Assembly: GCA_011523705.1 (NCBI GenBank)
Contig: WTGC01000059.1
Coordinates: 1 to 43,503 of the forward strand
Direction of reading: 5' to 3'
Source: Chloroflexota bacterium
GTDB lineage: Bacteria > Chloroflexota > Anaerolineae > Aggregatilineales > Phototrophicaceae
Length of the DNA stretch: 43,503 nt
In this document: positions 9,161 through 18,411 of the stretch, in pieces
How positions within the stretch are numbered: position 1 is the first letter of the stretch
How the letters are laid out: every line of letters begins with the position of its first letter
Translations under genes and position numbers: made by a program
The notes under the pieces: generated by a model
What the model was told of the DNA's origin: nothing
The model's database searches: none
Seen by the model: only the letters and a program-made list of their open reading frames with translations

Positions 9161-10501
9161 CTAGGCGTCAAGTTCGTCGTGCAACTCAGCCGCTTCCACA
9201 TTGAGCTCGGCCAAGGCATCAGCCGCGGTGGCATCGCCATTGATCACCTCGGCGATGACGTTGGGCACCAAGCCGCGCACGGCGCTATAGCTCGGCAAGC
9301 CCGGCGAAGAGTATACGCTGATGGAGTCATCGCCCAGTATGCCGCTGACTTCGACGAAGCGGGCAAAGGGCATGCGCGGCTCGGTGAAGTCCGCTTCGGT
9401 TACTTGGATGTCAGTGCGAATGCTGAAATAGCCGGTAGCGCCCGACCAAGCCAGCTGCGCGTCTTTCCCCGCCAGGTACTTCACAAAGAGCCATGTAGCC
9501 AGTTCCGCTTCCGGCGTCCCGGTCAGGATGGCTTGGCTGGGCACGAAGAGTTGGATGATGTCGCCGACGCCTTCCGCGCCGGGGAAGGCGGTCACCACCC
9601 ATTCATCAGTCATCTCGGCGGTGGCGGCGTCCCAGGTGATGAATGGGATGCCAGCTGAGCTGCCGGCGGCAAAGGGCGTGAGGCCGATGGCGAAGTCGCC
9701 CGTGTTTTGAAAGCGCTCGGCGTAGAGATAGGCGCAATTGTTGTCGAGCATGCGCGTGAACAATTCCAGCGCCGCGACGACTTCAGCGGATTCGAAAATG
9801 TAGCTGTCGGAAGCGCCATCGAAAATGGCGCCACCGTGGGCGGCGACAAAGCTCTCGAAGTGCGACGTTCCCGTATCCAGTGGATAGCCCTGGTACATGT
9901 CGCTGGCGCCGGCGGCACAAGCGATTTCCTCGAACTCTTCGAGCGTGGCGGGCGGGCGCCGTTCAAAGCCCAGTGCTTCCACAATGTCCAGATTGGTGTA
10001 GAAGACGTGCAGCGAGTTCTGATTGGCCCAGGCGACGCGCATGCCATAGAAGGGCGGGAAATCAAGCTGGTTGACATTCAGCAAGTTGAAGTTCAAATTC
10101 GCTTGTTCTTCTGGCGGGATGCCCCATTCCGGGCTGTTGAGCAGCAGATTGATATCGACCACCACGCCTTCATTCGCCCAGCCGGCGACGGCGTTGGCGT
10201 AACCGGCGACAAGATTCGGCAATTCGCCGGAGAGAATCGCGGTATTCATCAGGTCTTCAATGGGACCGTAACTGCCCTGATGGATTGTCTCGACCGTGAT
10301 GCCGTATTCGTTGCTGCTATTGAAATCCTCGACGAGCGCCGCCATCGTCTCGGCTTGCGAGCTGTCGTCGGAGTACTGATGCCAGTAGACGACGGTTTGT
10401 CCGCTGGGATCAACGCCTTCATAACTCATGTCGCCTTGCGCCTGAACGAGGCTGAGCCCCGGCGCGAGCGCCAATAGAAAGACCAGTAGTATTCGGGTCA
10501 T
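9161..10501 (-). CDS. ABC sugar importer, extracellular solute-binding protein (family 1)
   Basis: This protein binds a carbohydrate outside the membrane and hands it to the permeases encoded just upstream. The start is ATG 10501 (MTRILLVFLLALAPGLSLVQAQ), a signal peptide with GGAG before it; the frame upstream to 10588 lacks support. The mature part has family-1 features: TVVYWHQYSDD near the start, NLVAGYANAVAGWANEG, YTNLDIVEALGFERRPPAT and a C-terminal ITGTPE-like hinge region. No lipobox cysteine is seen. At 446 aa it is typical. It is the last gene of a three-gene operon; the ATPase must be encoded elsewhere. The sugar is unknown. Confidence 0.88.
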   Translation of the reverse strand: MTRILLVFLLALAPGLSLVQAQGDMSYEGVDPSGQTVVYWHQYSDDSSQAETMAALVEDFNSSNEYGITVETIHQGSYGPIEDLMNTAILSGELPNLVAGYANAVAGWANEGVVVDINLLLNSPEWGIPPEEQANLNFNLLNVNQLDFPPFYGMRVAWANQNSLHVFYTNLDIVEALGFERRPPATLEEFEEIACAAGASDMYQGYPLDTGTSHFESFVAAHGGAIFDGASDSYIFESAEVVAALELFTRMLDNNCAYLYAERFQNTGDFAIGLTPFAAGSSAGIPFITWDAATAEMTDEWVVTAFPGAEGVGDIIQLFVPSQAILTGTPEAELATWLFVKYLAGKDAQLAWSGATGYFSIRTDIQVTEADFTEPRMPFARFVEVSGILGDDSISVYSSPGLPSYSAVRGLVPNVIAEVINGDATAADALAELNVEAAELHDELDA

Positions 10502-10620
10502 GAGAATGTCTCCTTCAATTGAGCTATCTGCGCCCAAGGCAGGCAGGCTGCCTTCGACTGTCGAATGGTTCCTGATTTCTAACATCATATCACGGCTCGC
10601 GCGCTCTGAAGAGTGTCTTG

Positions 10621-11598
10621 CTATCCTCTAATGCCCGTTTGCGCAATGCCTTCCGTGAATTGCTTTTGCGCCAGGAAATAAAGGACCAGGATCGGAATGA
10701 CGGTGATCACGGAGGCCGCCATTTGCAGATTGAGGTCGCCCGGCGTATCGGCGGTGACGAAGTTGGACAATCCAACCGCAATCGGGCGCCATTCATCGTT
10801 AATGGTCACCAGCAGGGGCCACATGAGCGCGTTCCAGGAGCCGATGAAACCCAGCGTGACGATGGTCATGATCGGCGCTTTGGACAGCGGCAGCACGACG
10901 CTGATGAGGAAGCGCGGATGACCGGCGCCATCAATGCGTGCCGCCTCCCACAAGTCTGCCGGTATCTGTAAGAAGAATTGCCGCAGCAGAAAGATGTTGA
11001 AGACCGACGCGAAGAAGGGAATGGTCAGCGCAGGCCAATTGTTGAACCAGGCGCCGGCCGGTCCAAACAGGCTTTCGCTGAGCCGTCCGAGCCAAATCAC
11101 GGTCAAGAGGTGGGGTATCAGCATGACGATGCCGGGGATCATCATGGTGGAAAGGAATAGCGCAAAAAGGAAATTGCGACCAATAAAATTCATGCGGGCG
11201 AAAGCGTAGGCGGCCGGGATGCAGACGGCCAGCGAGCCAAGTACAGAGATCAGAGTGATGCGGACGCTGTTCCAGATGTAGCCGGAGATGCTCAGAGACT
11301 GCAATACGCCGGTTTGCGGATGAGTGGTGATCTCGATATTGAGGAAGTTGGCGCGGCGCAGGGCGGTCGCGTAATTCTCCCACAACAGATTCTCTGGCAG
11401 CAGGCGCGTCAGATTGACTTCGCTCAAAGTCATGAAGGAGGCGCTGATCATCCAAAGGAAGGGACCGATCGCGATGACGACGCCGGCGAAGAGCACGGCA
11501 TAAATGCCGATTCTGCTCCAGGAGATTTCCTTGCGCGAAGTTTCGACCGGCTGCCTATGATTTGGCGCGGCGCTCAGGATCTCAGCATCGCTAGCCAT
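10621..11598 (-). CDS. ABC sugar importer permease, MalG-type
   Basis: This is an inner-membrane permease with about six membrane segments in 325 aa. The EAA loop that docks the ATPase reads DLWEAARIDGAGHPRF followed by VVLPLSK. The N-terminal AVLFAGVVIAIGPFLWMISASF is the first membrane helix, and YAFARMNFIGRNFLF is typical of the MalG branch. The start overlaps the stop of the other permease gene by 8 nt, so the two are translated together. A gap of 119 nt separates it from the binding-protein gene. Confidence 0.92.
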   Translation of the reverse strand: MASDAEILSAAPNHRQPVETSRKEISWSRIGIYAVLFAGVVIAIGPFLWMISASFMTLSEVNLTRLLPENLLWENYATALRRANFLNIEITTHPQTGVLQSLSISGYIWNSVRITLISVLGSLAVCIPAAYAFARMNFIGRNFLFALFLSTMMIPGIVMLIPHLLTVIWLGRLSESLFGPAGAWFNNWPALTIPFFASVFNIFLLRQFFLQIPADLWEAARIDGAGHPRFLISVVLPLSKAPIMTIVTLGFIGSWNALMWPLLVTINDEWRPIAVGLSNFVTADTPGDLNLQMAASVITVIPILVLYFLAQKQFTEGIAQTGIRG

Positions 11599-13246
11599 AA
11601 AAGACGCGCCTCCCCATGACTCGGTTTTGGAAAAGCGTCATCAGCAGGATCAAGGCGAAGAGGACAAATGCCATCGATGAGGCGTAACCGTAGCGATTGC
11701 TGTTCTGCAGCTCGTCAAAAATATAGACGCTGGCCGTATTGACCTTGTTGCCGACAGCGCCCGTGCGCAGGATCCATATCTGGGTGAAGGCTTGAAAGGT
11801 GCCGATGATCGCGACGAGAGACAAAAAGAAGACGGTCGGCGAGAGCAGGGGCAGGGTGATGTGGCGGAAGATGCGCCAGCCGCTGGCGCCGTCAATGCGC
11901 GCCGCTTCATACAGCTCGCCCGGTATATTGCCCAAGCCCGCCAGAAAAATCACCGCGTCGTATCCAATATAGGTCCATGTCGAGTAGATCATGATGACGA
12001 TCAGCGCCAGGCTCGGACCGGCGAGAAAATCGGGCAAGCCCAGCAAATCGCCAATTGTTGAGCGTTCCAGGATCCAGCGTTGGGGTTCGATACCGGCGAT
12101 GCTGAGGATCCGGTTTGCCGGGGCGTGCTGGCCCGCATCGAAGATGATGCGAAAGACGATCGAAGTGGCGACAAAGGGCGTGATATAGGGGATGAAATAG
12201 ACCATGCGGAAGAAGGCGCGGAAGCGAATGGGCTGAAAAAGAAGATAAGCCAGCAGCAAGCCGATGGAAAGCTGAACTGGCACGGTGCCCATGGCGTACA
12301 TAATCGTGATCCAAAAGCCATGCAGCAGGTCGTCATCCGCCGCCGCCAAAGCCGCTGGCGCCTCCGCCATCAAGAGATAGCCGCCGGCCGCCAACATGAG
12401 TCCGCTGACGAGCAGCAAGACGAAACGCCGATTCTCGTATGCCCGAATGCCGCGACGGAAAATCAGCCAGGCGGCTGCGATCAAGGCGATGCCGGCGCTG
12501 ATGAAAACCAATTGGGACCAGATCGGCAGCGCCTCGCCAGTATCGCGCGCGGCCGCGATTGCAGCCTGCGTTTCGGCTATGGTCAGTTGGAGCAGGAAAA
12601 CGCTGCCCCCGGCGATGCCAGTCGTTGCGGCGCTGAATGCGATTAGCGGTCCAGAATCGACGCTGCGAACGCGCCAGAGCGCCAGCGCGATGGCCAGGAC
12701 GGCGAGGAGCAGGCCGGCGAGCATGAGGTTGCCAGCGGCGTAAACATCGGGGGCGGTGAAACTTTCGCCGAGTTTTTCCATGAAGAGCGATAGCGTCGTG
12801 TTTTGCCGGCGCACCTGGCGCGGGATCAGCATGATCACGGGCGTCAGTTTGAAGAACCAGTCGATAGCGAGCAGGGCGGCGTATCCGGCGGCGACGCCGG
12901 CCGCGATGTTGGCGAATCCACGATGGTCGCTGGAATTCCGCAGCAGAGTTCGCAGGCGCCTCCCCATCCTGGCGGCGCCGACGAGGGCGATGAGCGCCAG
13001 CCAGAAAAAGAGGATATAGCCGAGGTTGCCCAAGGCTTTCTCGTAGTTGGCCAAGCCGACGTATTCGTCCGGGAAGCGGCGCCATCGATGGAGACTGACG
13101 AAGAAGGCGAATGCCACCGGAAAGATGCCAAATAACAGGATTAGCAGACCGGCGGGCGCCAGGAACAGATATGCCGTAAGGTTCTCGATTAGCAGTCTGC
13201 CGCGCCGGGTTCCAAGGGCGCGGGCAAGGGTGGGGAGAGCGACCAT
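11591..13246 (-). CDS. ABC sugar importer permease, MalF-type with long insert
   Basis: The N-terminal membrane helix (ENLTAYLFLAPAGLLILLF) and the C-terminal half match the MalF group. The EAA loop is GELYEAARIDGASGWRI followed by ITLPLL. At 551 aa it is much longer than the usual near 300. The extra 230 or so residues, about 80 to 310, hold several further hydrophobic segments and charged linkers between the first helix and the transport core. ATG 13246 is chosen because a promoter -10 box overlaps the only upstream candidate, TTG 13279. The gene heads the importer operon. Confidence 0.88.
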   Translation of the reverse strand: MVALPTLARALGTRRGRLLIENLTAYLFLAPAGLLILLFGIFPVAFAFFVSLHRWRRFPDEYVGLANYEKALGNLGYILFFWLALIALVGAARMGRRLRTLLRNSSDHRGFANIAAGVAAGYAALLAIDWFFKLTPVIMLIPRQVRRQNTTLSLFMEKLGESFTAPDVYAAGNLMLAGLLLAVLAIALALWRVRSVDSGPLIAFSAATTGIAGGSVFLLQLTIAETQAAIAAARDTGEALPIWSQLVFISAGIALIAAAWLIFRRGIRAYENRRFVLLLVSGLMLAAGGYLLMAEAPAALAAADDDLLHGFWITIMYAMGTVPVQLSIGLLLAYLLFQPIRFRAFFRMVYFIPYITPFVATSIVFRIIFDAGQHAPANRILSIAGIEPQRWILERSTIGDLLGLPDFLAGPSLALIVIMIYSTWTYIGYDAVIFLAGLGNIPGELYEAARIDGASGWRIFRHITLPLLSPTVFFLSLVAIIGTFQAFTQIWILRTGAVGNKVNTASVYIFDELQNSNRYGYASSMAFVLFALILLMTLFQNRVMGRRVFYG

Positions 13247-13278
13247 CGGCACTCGCGGGGCTCGATTGACATTGTACA

Positions 13279-13306
13279 AGTATAGCTGCTACCTGCGGGA
13301 ATTCAA
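13279..13306 (-). promoter_or_regulatory. Promoter of the ABC importer operon
   Basis: TTGAAT (13306-13301) and TATACT (13284-13279) are 16 nt apart on the minus strand. Transcription would start near 13272, leaving a leader of about 26 nt before ATG 13246. This decides against the TTG start at 13279. Confidence 0.65.
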
Positions 13307-13480
13307 ATGAGGTAGCGATACAGGAACAGTGTATTCGATGGTGGTTGCGTCTTCGCTCAATTGGGAAACTCGCTGTGATCTCAGCGCTGGAAACCGTCAT
13401 CCAAACTCTCGACATCGGGCAATGCGGGCGCATATCGCCTTTCGCCATATCGTGTGACGTCCATTCTCGGCCGCCTTTCA

Positions 13481-13489
13481 TGGTACAAT
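13481..13489 (+). promoter_or_regulatory. Extended -10 element before the sugar kinase gene
   Basis: TGGTACAAT fits the extended -10 pattern TGnTAnnnT. No convincing -35 box lies at the right distance. The kinase ATG is about 40 nt downstream. Confidence 0.45.
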
Positions 13490-13527
13490 CATATTGAATA
13501 CCTATCCTCAGGAATTGAGAGCGCATA

Positions 13528-14457
13528 ATGCCGCGCATCTTCGTCATCGGGGCGCTCGTATATGACATTATCTTTGACGTCCCGGATTGGGTCGCCCCCA
13601 ATCGAGCTGTGCATGCCCGCCAGGTGACCAGGTCGCCGGGCGGCAAAGCGTTGAATCAGGCGACGGCGGCTCGTCGATTGGGCGCCGAAGACGTGCGTCT
13701 GATCGGCTGTGTGGGCGATGATATCTTTGGCGCTGAAATGATGGAGGCTTTGCGTCGGGAGGGGGTCAATGTCGACCAGGTGAGGACCTTGAGCGCGAGC
13801 CGGACGAGCATCGCCGGCATCGTCGTCAAGGAAGGTTTGCCCGGTTTCATCGGCGCGCCCTGCGCCAGCCGCCAGGTCAGCGACGAACATATCCGTGGGG
13901 CGCTTGCCGAACTCGCCGCCGGCGATATTCTTCTGATTGATTTTGAAATTCCCCAGCCTCAAGTGATGTTTGCGCTGGAGTTGGGCCGGTCGGTCGGCGC
14001 CACTACCGTGCTCAATCCGGCGCCATTCTTCACGCGCGATTCTTTTGTCGTCGATTATTTGCATCTGGTTGATGTACTTATTCCCAACAGAATGGAGGCG
14101 CAACTTATCCTCGACTGTGCATCAGATGATACAGACGATTTGGCGAGCGGGCTGCTTCGCCATGGGATCAAAACCGTTGTTTTGACCGTCGGCGAGGCGG
14201 GCAGCATTCTGTATGAAGCCGATTGCAGAATCGAGCAGCCGGCCTTCGAGCTCGCCGCGGTGGATACGACCGGCGCCAGCGATGCCTTTGTTGGCGCCTA
14301 TTGTCTGGGACTCTCGCTGGGTTGGCAAATGCGGAAATCGCTGGCATTTGCGACGGCGGCGGCCGGCTTGGCTTGTACGCTGCGCGGCACCATGTCGGCC
14401 TTGCCGTCGCAAGAAGAAGTCAGGGCTTTGATCGCATCGCGCCAATGCGAATGTTGA
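13528..14457 (+). CDS. PfkB-family carbohydrate kinase (ribokinase-like)
   Basis: This protein transfers phosphate from ATP to a sugar or nucleoside. The first PfkB signature is seen around SPGGKALNQATAARRLGAEDV, with the glycine pair that binds substrate. The second signature is DTTGASDAFVGAY near the C-terminus. There the usual GAGD is GASD, and the catalytic aspartate is kept. IGCVGDDIFG and NPAPF are also typical of ribokinase-like members. The length of 309 aa is normal. It is divergent from the ABC importer, so it may phosphorylate the imported sugar; this is only suggested by position. Confidence 0.88.
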   Translation: MPRIFVIGALVYDIIFDVPDWVAPNRAVHARQVTRSPGGKALNQATAARRLGAEDVRLIGCVGDDIFGAEMMEALRREGVNVDQVRTLSASRTSIAGIVVKEGLPGFIGAPCASRQVSDEHIRGALAELAAGDILLIDFEIPQPQVMFALELGRSVGATTVLNPAPFFTRDSFVVDYLHLVDVLIPNRMEAQLILDCASDDTDDLASGLLRHGIKTVVLTVGEAGSILYEADCRIEQPAFELAAVDTTGASDAFVGAYCLGLSLGWQMRKSLAFATAAAGLACTLRGTMSALPSQEEVRALIASRQCEC

Positions 14458-14473
14458 CCGGCATGACCAGCGT

Positions 14474-14496
14474 AACCCGCGTCTGCGATGCGGGTT
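14474..14496 (+). terminator. Hairpin between kinase and sigma factor genes
   Basis: AACCCGC and GCGGGTT form a 7-bp stem with a 9-nt loop, without a clear T-run after it. It could be a weak terminator for the kinase transcript or a structure at the 5' side of the sigma factor gene. Confidence 0.35.
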
Positions 14497-14510
14497 AAGT
14501 AGAGTACAGA

Positions 14511-15125
14511 ATGAAGAATCCCTTCTCACGGCGGATCAATTACGCGGAACTTGATGACAAACAGTTGGTCGCGCTGGCGAAGGAGGACCAGGCGGCATTC
14601 GGCGAACTTTATGAGCGCTATCTGCAAAAGATATACAGCTATGTGTACTATCGAACGGGCAATGTGCATGACGCGGAAGACCTGACGGCGAAAGTCTTCT
14701 TTCGCGCGCTTTCGCATATCAGCAATTATGTCGAGAAGGGAGTGCCGTTTCAGGCTTGGCTCTATCGGATCGCTCATAACCTGGTGGCAAACTGGCACCG
14801 CGATCAAGGACGGCGGAAGATCATCGCGCTGGATGACTATGTGGCGCATTCGCTGACGTCGGAAGCGCCGGATCGTCTGACTGAGGAACTGGAAGAGCGA
14901 AGCCTGCTCCTAGAAGCAGTTCGCCGCCTGCCAGAAGACCGGCAGCAGCTATTGTTGCTGAAATTTGTGGAGCAAATGTCAAACGCGGAAATCGGCGCGA
15001 TTATGGGTAGGACGGAAGGCGCCATCAAGTCGCTCTATCATCGAACCTTGCTAGCGCTGCGCGAAGAGATGGTCGCGATTCAGACGGGCGACCTGAAACA
15101 GTGGTCGGATGGGAAAGAGGGATAA
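14511..15125 (+). CDS. RNA polymerase sigma factor, sigma-70 family ECF-like
   Basis: This is an alternative sigma factor of 204 aa with regions 2 and 4 only. Region 2 spans about residues 25-95 (FGELYERYLQKIYSYVYYR, then DAEDLTAKVFFRAL and FQAWLYRIAHNLVANWHRD). Region 4 spans about 135-185 (LPEDRQQLLLLKFVEQMSNAEIGAIMG, then TEGAIKSLYHRTLLALRE), a helix-turn-helix for the -35 box. A small membrane protein gene follows at once and may encode its regulator. ATG 14511 has a modest ribosome site (AGAG). Target genes are unknown. Confidence 0.93.
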   Translation: MKNPFSRRINYAELDDKQLVALAKEDQAAFGELYERYLQKIYSYVYYRTGNVHDAEDLTAKVFFRALSHISNYVEKGVPFQAWLYRIAHNLVANWHRDQGRRKIIALDDYVAHSLTSEAPDRLTEELEERSLLLEAVRRLPEDRQQLLLLKFVEQMSNAEIGAIMGRTEGAIKSLYHRTLLALREEMVAIQTGDLKQWSDGKEG

Positions 15126-15132
15126 GCGTACC

Positions 15133-15516
15133 ATGTCTACAGCTTCGGAATCGCATTTGGGCAATCTTCTGGACTCGATCACGACGCGGCTGCAACGGGG
15201 CGATGCCGTCGATCCGCTCATTGAGCAAGCCGAAGACGATCAAGGCGATGTGGCGGAAATCGTTGAGCTTATCCAGTCGCTGCACACATCCTTAACACCC
15301 GTGAATCCAGGCCAGGAGTACGCCGAGAACCTGCGAGCCAATCTGCTTGATGGGCGCCCGGGCGTCGCCGGGCGCGTCCGACAGATGCCGGCGCGGCTTT
15401 CCGTCGCCGCGATCCTTGCTCTTTTCGCCGGTTGCCTTCTGTTGATGCTGCGGCGAATATTCGGCTCCGACTCGGCGCCCGATGTCCCGGAAGAAGCGGT
15501 GGCCACGCCGCTCTAG
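15133..15516 (+). CDS. Small single-pass membrane protein, possible anti-sigma factor
   Basis: This is an unrecognised 127-aa protein. A soluble, acidic N-terminal part of about 85 residues is followed by one membrane helix (AAILALFAGCLLLMLRRIF) and a short acidic tail. The start at ATG 15133 has GAGGGAT upstream and lies 7 nt after the sigma factor stop; an earlier start at 15109 would overlap that gene. Position and topology suggest an anti-sigma factor, but the HxxxCxxC zinc motif common in that class is absent. The function is therefore a guess. Confidence 0.6.
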   Translation: MSTASESHLGNLLDSITTRLQRGDAVDPLIEQAEDDQGDVAEIVELIQSLHTSLTPVNPGQEYAENLRANLLDGRPGVAGRVRQMPARLSVAAILALFAGCLLLMLRRIFGSDSAPDVPEEAVATPL

Positions 15517-15617
15517 ACAGTCAGATTTCGCCGTACGTGAATCACATACTGTATCGGGTCGCTCGCGAAGGCCGGCCGCCGATAGCGAAACACGCCTTAA
15601 TTCGCTCGTGATTCGGG

Positions 15618-15646
15618 TTGACATGCCCTCGCCAAACTGTTGAAAT
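15618..15646 (+). promoter_or_regulatory. Possible promoter before the winged-helix gene
   Basis: TTGACA (15618-15623) is a perfect -35 box. TGAAAT (15641-15646), 17 nt on, is a moderate -10 box. The start codon would lie only about 8 nt after the transcript start. Confidence 0.4.
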
Positions 15647-15660
15647 GCGGGGACTCGCGC

Positions 15661-16761
15661 ATGGCGCCGACAACTCTATCGCTGCGTCAACTGAATCGTA
15701 CGCTGCTTGCCAGGCAGTTCTTGCTGGAGCGGCAAAATCTCGATTGCTCGGGGGCGATCGCAGCCTTGGTTGGCGCGCAGTCGCAGATTCCCAATCCGCC
15801 CTACATCGGTCTGTGGACCCGATTGAGCGGTTTCAGCAAGCAGCAGCTAACATCAGCTCTGGAAAGGCGTGCGGTGGTGCGGGCGCCGTGGATTCGCTCG
15901 ACCTTGCACCTGGTGACCGTCGTCGATCATCAGCGCTTTCAAGCGGTCATTCAGCCGGCGCTGGCGCGGGGCTTGCGCTCCTTCTTCGGCGCGCGCGCCC
16001 AGGGATTGGATATCGAGCGGCTCATCGCCATCGCCAAACCCTTCCTGGAGGCGGAGCAGCCTTCAATCGGCGCATTGCGCGACAAGCTGCAAGTACACGA
16101 GCCGGATGAAGACAAGCAGGCGATGGCTTACGCCGTGCGCAGTTATCTGCCGCTGGTGCAGGTCCCGCCCAGCGGCGCCTGGGGCGTGGGCACGCGCGCG
16201 ACTTATACGACAGCCGAGAGCTGGCTCGGCGTGGCGGCGCCCGCCGATCTGCCGGCGCTGATCCGACGCTATTTGGCTGCTTTCGGACCAGCCGATGTGA
16301 TGGACTTCCAGACCTGGACCGGCATGACCAGCCTGAAATCGCGACTGCATGAGACGCTGTCGACGCTCGTCGTTTATCGCGATGAATCGGGTCGAACGCT
16401 CTACGATTTGCCCGATCTCCCGATCGTGGACGAGGACGCGCCAGCGCCGATCCGGTTCTTGCCCGAATTCGACAATATCCTGATTGGGCACAAAGATCGC
16501 CGCCGCATACTGCCGGAATTGCATCGAAGGAGGGTCTTTGTCTCGGCGGGCCGCGTGCTCGGCTCGGTCATCATCGACGGGTTCGTCGCCGCGATCTGGA
16601 AAGTCGAGCGAGAAAAAGAGCGGGCGACCCTGCGGGTGACGCTCTTTGAGGAGCAGGCCGAGGACATCCTGGAGCAGATTGAAGCGGAAGGGCTGGCTTT
16701 GGCGCGCTTCATCGACGAGGATGCGCTCGCGCATCGAGTGGAATTTGCGGCGCCAGACTGA
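15661..16761 (+). CDS. Winged-helix DNA-binding domain protein (HTH_42 / AlkZ-like superfamily)
   Basis: This 366-aa protein resembles the HTH_42 family, which includes the YcaQ/AlkZ DNA glycosylases. Family marks are LVGAQSQIPNPPYIGLWTRL, VRAPWIRSTLHLV, ADVMDFQTWTGM and the strongly conserved LPEFDNILIGHKDR. The last is typical of the broader winged-helix group, and I cannot confirm the catalytic QxQ or QxD pair of true AlkZ; QSQ at residues 42-44 is a candidate. A role in DNA crosslink repair is possible but unproven. ATG 15661 has GGGGA before it and is preferred to ATG 15640. Confidence 0.75.
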   Translation: MAPTTLSLRQLNRTLLARQFLLERQNLDCSGAIAALVGAQSQIPNPPYIGLWTRLSGFSKQQLTSALERRAVVRAPWIRSTLHLVTVVDHQRFQAVIQPALARGLRSFFGARAQGLDIERLIAIAKPFLEAEQPSIGALRDKLQVHEPDEDKQAMAYAVRSYLPLVQVPPSGAWGVGTRATYTTAESWLGVAAPADLPALIRRYLAAFGPADVMDFQTWTGMTSLKSRLHETLSTLVVYRDESGRTLYDLPDLPIVDEDAPAPIRFLPEFDNILIGHKDRRRILPELHRRRVFVSAGRVLGSVIIDGFVAAIWKVEREKERATLRVTLFEEQAEDILEQIEAEGLALARFIDEDALAHRVEFAAPD

Positions 16762-16857
16762 GGCGGCGCGGCGCGCTCTATGCCGCCGTGCGTTTCAGTG
16801 GTAGCCTTCCCTGCAGGCATCTGAATGGCAGCGGCGAAGGACAGCGGCTAGAGAGCC

Positions 16858-18411
16858 ATGGCAGCGGCAGTCAAAATCACCGCATTGCGCGGCATGCGCG
16901 ATGTGTTCAGCGCGGAGTTCGCGCAGCGCCGGCAGCTTCAGCAGCGGCTGGAACGGCATCTGCAACTGTTCGGCTACGTGCCGATTGACCTGCCAGTCCT
17001 GGAGAATACCGAACTCTACTTGCGGAAGTCGGGCGAGGAAATCAGCGCTCGTTTGTATGATTTCGACTTCAAGCACCGGCGCGTTGCCTTGCGTCCGGAG
17101 ATTACGGCTTCCGTTGCGCGGGCATACGTTGAGCGCTTGCAGGATGAACCGCTGCCGCTGCGGATTCAGTACACTGGACCTGTCTTCCGTTATGAGAAGC
17201 CGCAGCAGAATCGTTATCGCCAGTTCACGATGACAGGCGCGGAGCTGCTGGGCGCGGCGGGCGCGCAAGCTGACGCCGAACTGCTGTATATGGCTTGCCG
17301 CGGCTTGGAGCAGGCCGGCTTAACCGACTATAGGCTGGTGATTGGTCATATGGCGGCGTTGGAAGGGTTTCTGCGGCAATTGGGCCTGCGCAAGCAGCTT
17401 CACAACCACCTGCTGCGCAATATGGAAAACTTGCGCAAGCGCGGCATAAACCATGTGATTGAGTCGCTGCAAGCCTTCGTGCCCGATTTCGATTTCGCGG
17501 CCGCCGAGGGCGTTGCCGTGGTTGGCGAGGAAGAGGCTTCCGGACAGCAGTTGATCAATGTGCTGCGCGAAATGTCCGACGAGGAAGCGCGGGGCGCGAT
17601 CACGGAATTTCTGCGGAGCCTCAATATAAGGATCGATAGCAAACGGGACGAGGTCGAAGTCATCGATCGCTTGCTGCATAAGATCCGAGAAGACGAACAA
17701 GGATCGAAGCTGCGCATCGCATTGAAGTTTATGGCTCGGCTCGGAGAATTGGTCGGCGCGCCGGCCGATGTGCTGCCGCGGGCGCGCGTATTGGCGGCGG
17801 AAAACGATCTCGATTGGCAAGCGGTCACTGCTTTGGAAGACAGGCTGGCTCGCCTCGCCGATTGCGGCGGGCTTCGAGGCGAGGTCGAACTCGACTTTGG
17901 CATGAACCGCGGTCTGCACTATTACACCGGCATGATGTTTGAGATCCATCATCCCGGCGCCGATGGCGAGGCGATTCAAGTATGCGGCGGCGGCCGCTAT
18001 GACAATCTGATCAGCATACTCGGCGGGAGCGAGCCCGTGCCGGCGGCCGGCTTCGCCTACGGACTTGAACGGATTGCGCGCCTGCTCGACACAGGCGAAC
18101 GCGAATCGCTCAATCGCCCCGATGTCTATCTGATCCCCATCGCTGAGACCGATGCGGCGGCCGGCTTTCGGATCGCAAAGGCCTTGCGCGAACGGGACAT
18201 CATCGTTGAAGTGAGCATGGATGGGCGCAGCCTCCGGCGCAGTTTGAAGCATGCCGACCGCAAAGGCGCCGCGCTGGTGATTATCGTCGGCGAGGCTGAG
18301 CGCGCGCGTCAGGCCGCCATTTTGCGCGAGATGGCCAGCCATCAGGAACGGACCGTCGCCTTTAACGACTTGCCGCGCCGAGTCGAGGAGCTGCTGAACG
18401 CGCATGAATGA
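16858..18411 (+). CDS. Histidyl-tRNA synthetase-family protein (HisS or HisZ-like)
   Basis: This class II synthetase fold of 517 aa overlaps hisG by 8 nt. RGMRDVFSAEF opens it. Motif 2 is FRYEKPQQNRYRQF; E81, R111, R351 and Y355 keep histidine-binding or catalytic positions. CGGGRYDNL (376 on) is motif HisB-like, and a C-terminal anticodon-binding-like domain is present (DVYLIPIAETDAAAGF onward). The glutamine that in HisS follows RQFH is M125 here (FTMTG), and RGLDYY reads RGLHYY. These changes and the hisG overlap suggest a HisZ-type regulatory subunit; the anticodon domain and length suggest HisS. I leave it undecided. Confidence 0.7.
   Translation: MAAAVKITALRGMRDVFSAEFAQRRQLQQRLERHLQLFGYVPIDLPVLENTELYLRKSGEEISARLYDFDFKHRRVALRPEITASVARAYVERLQDEPLPLRIQYTGPVFRYEKPQQNRYRQFTMTGAELLGAAGAQADAELLYMACRGLEQAGLTDYRLVIGHMAALEGFLRQLGLRKQLHNHLLRNMENLRKRGINHVIESLQAFVPDFDFAAAEGVAVVGEEEASGQQLINVLREMSDEEARGAITEFLRSLNIRIDSKRDEVEVIDRLLHKIREDEQGSKLRIALKFMARLGELVGAPADVLPRARVLAAENDLDWQAVTALEDRLARLADCGGLRGEVELDFGMNRGLHYYTGMMFEIHHPGADGEAIQVCGGGRYDNLISILGGSEPVPAAGFAYGLERIARLLDTGERESLNRPDVYLIPIAETDAAAGFRIAKALRERDIIVEVSMDGRSLRRSLKHADRKGAALVIIVGEAERARQAAILREMASHQERTVAFNDLPRRVEELLNAHE

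Noticed and set aside
12333..13646. A 437-codon frame overlapping the MalF-type permease
   Set aside because: It is in another frame of a well-supported membrane protein, is rich in Arg/Pro/His as shadows are, and has no domain likeness.
16762..16857. Histidine leader peptide before the hisS/hisG pair
   Set aside because: There is no run of CAT/CAC codons and no terminator in the 96-nt gap.
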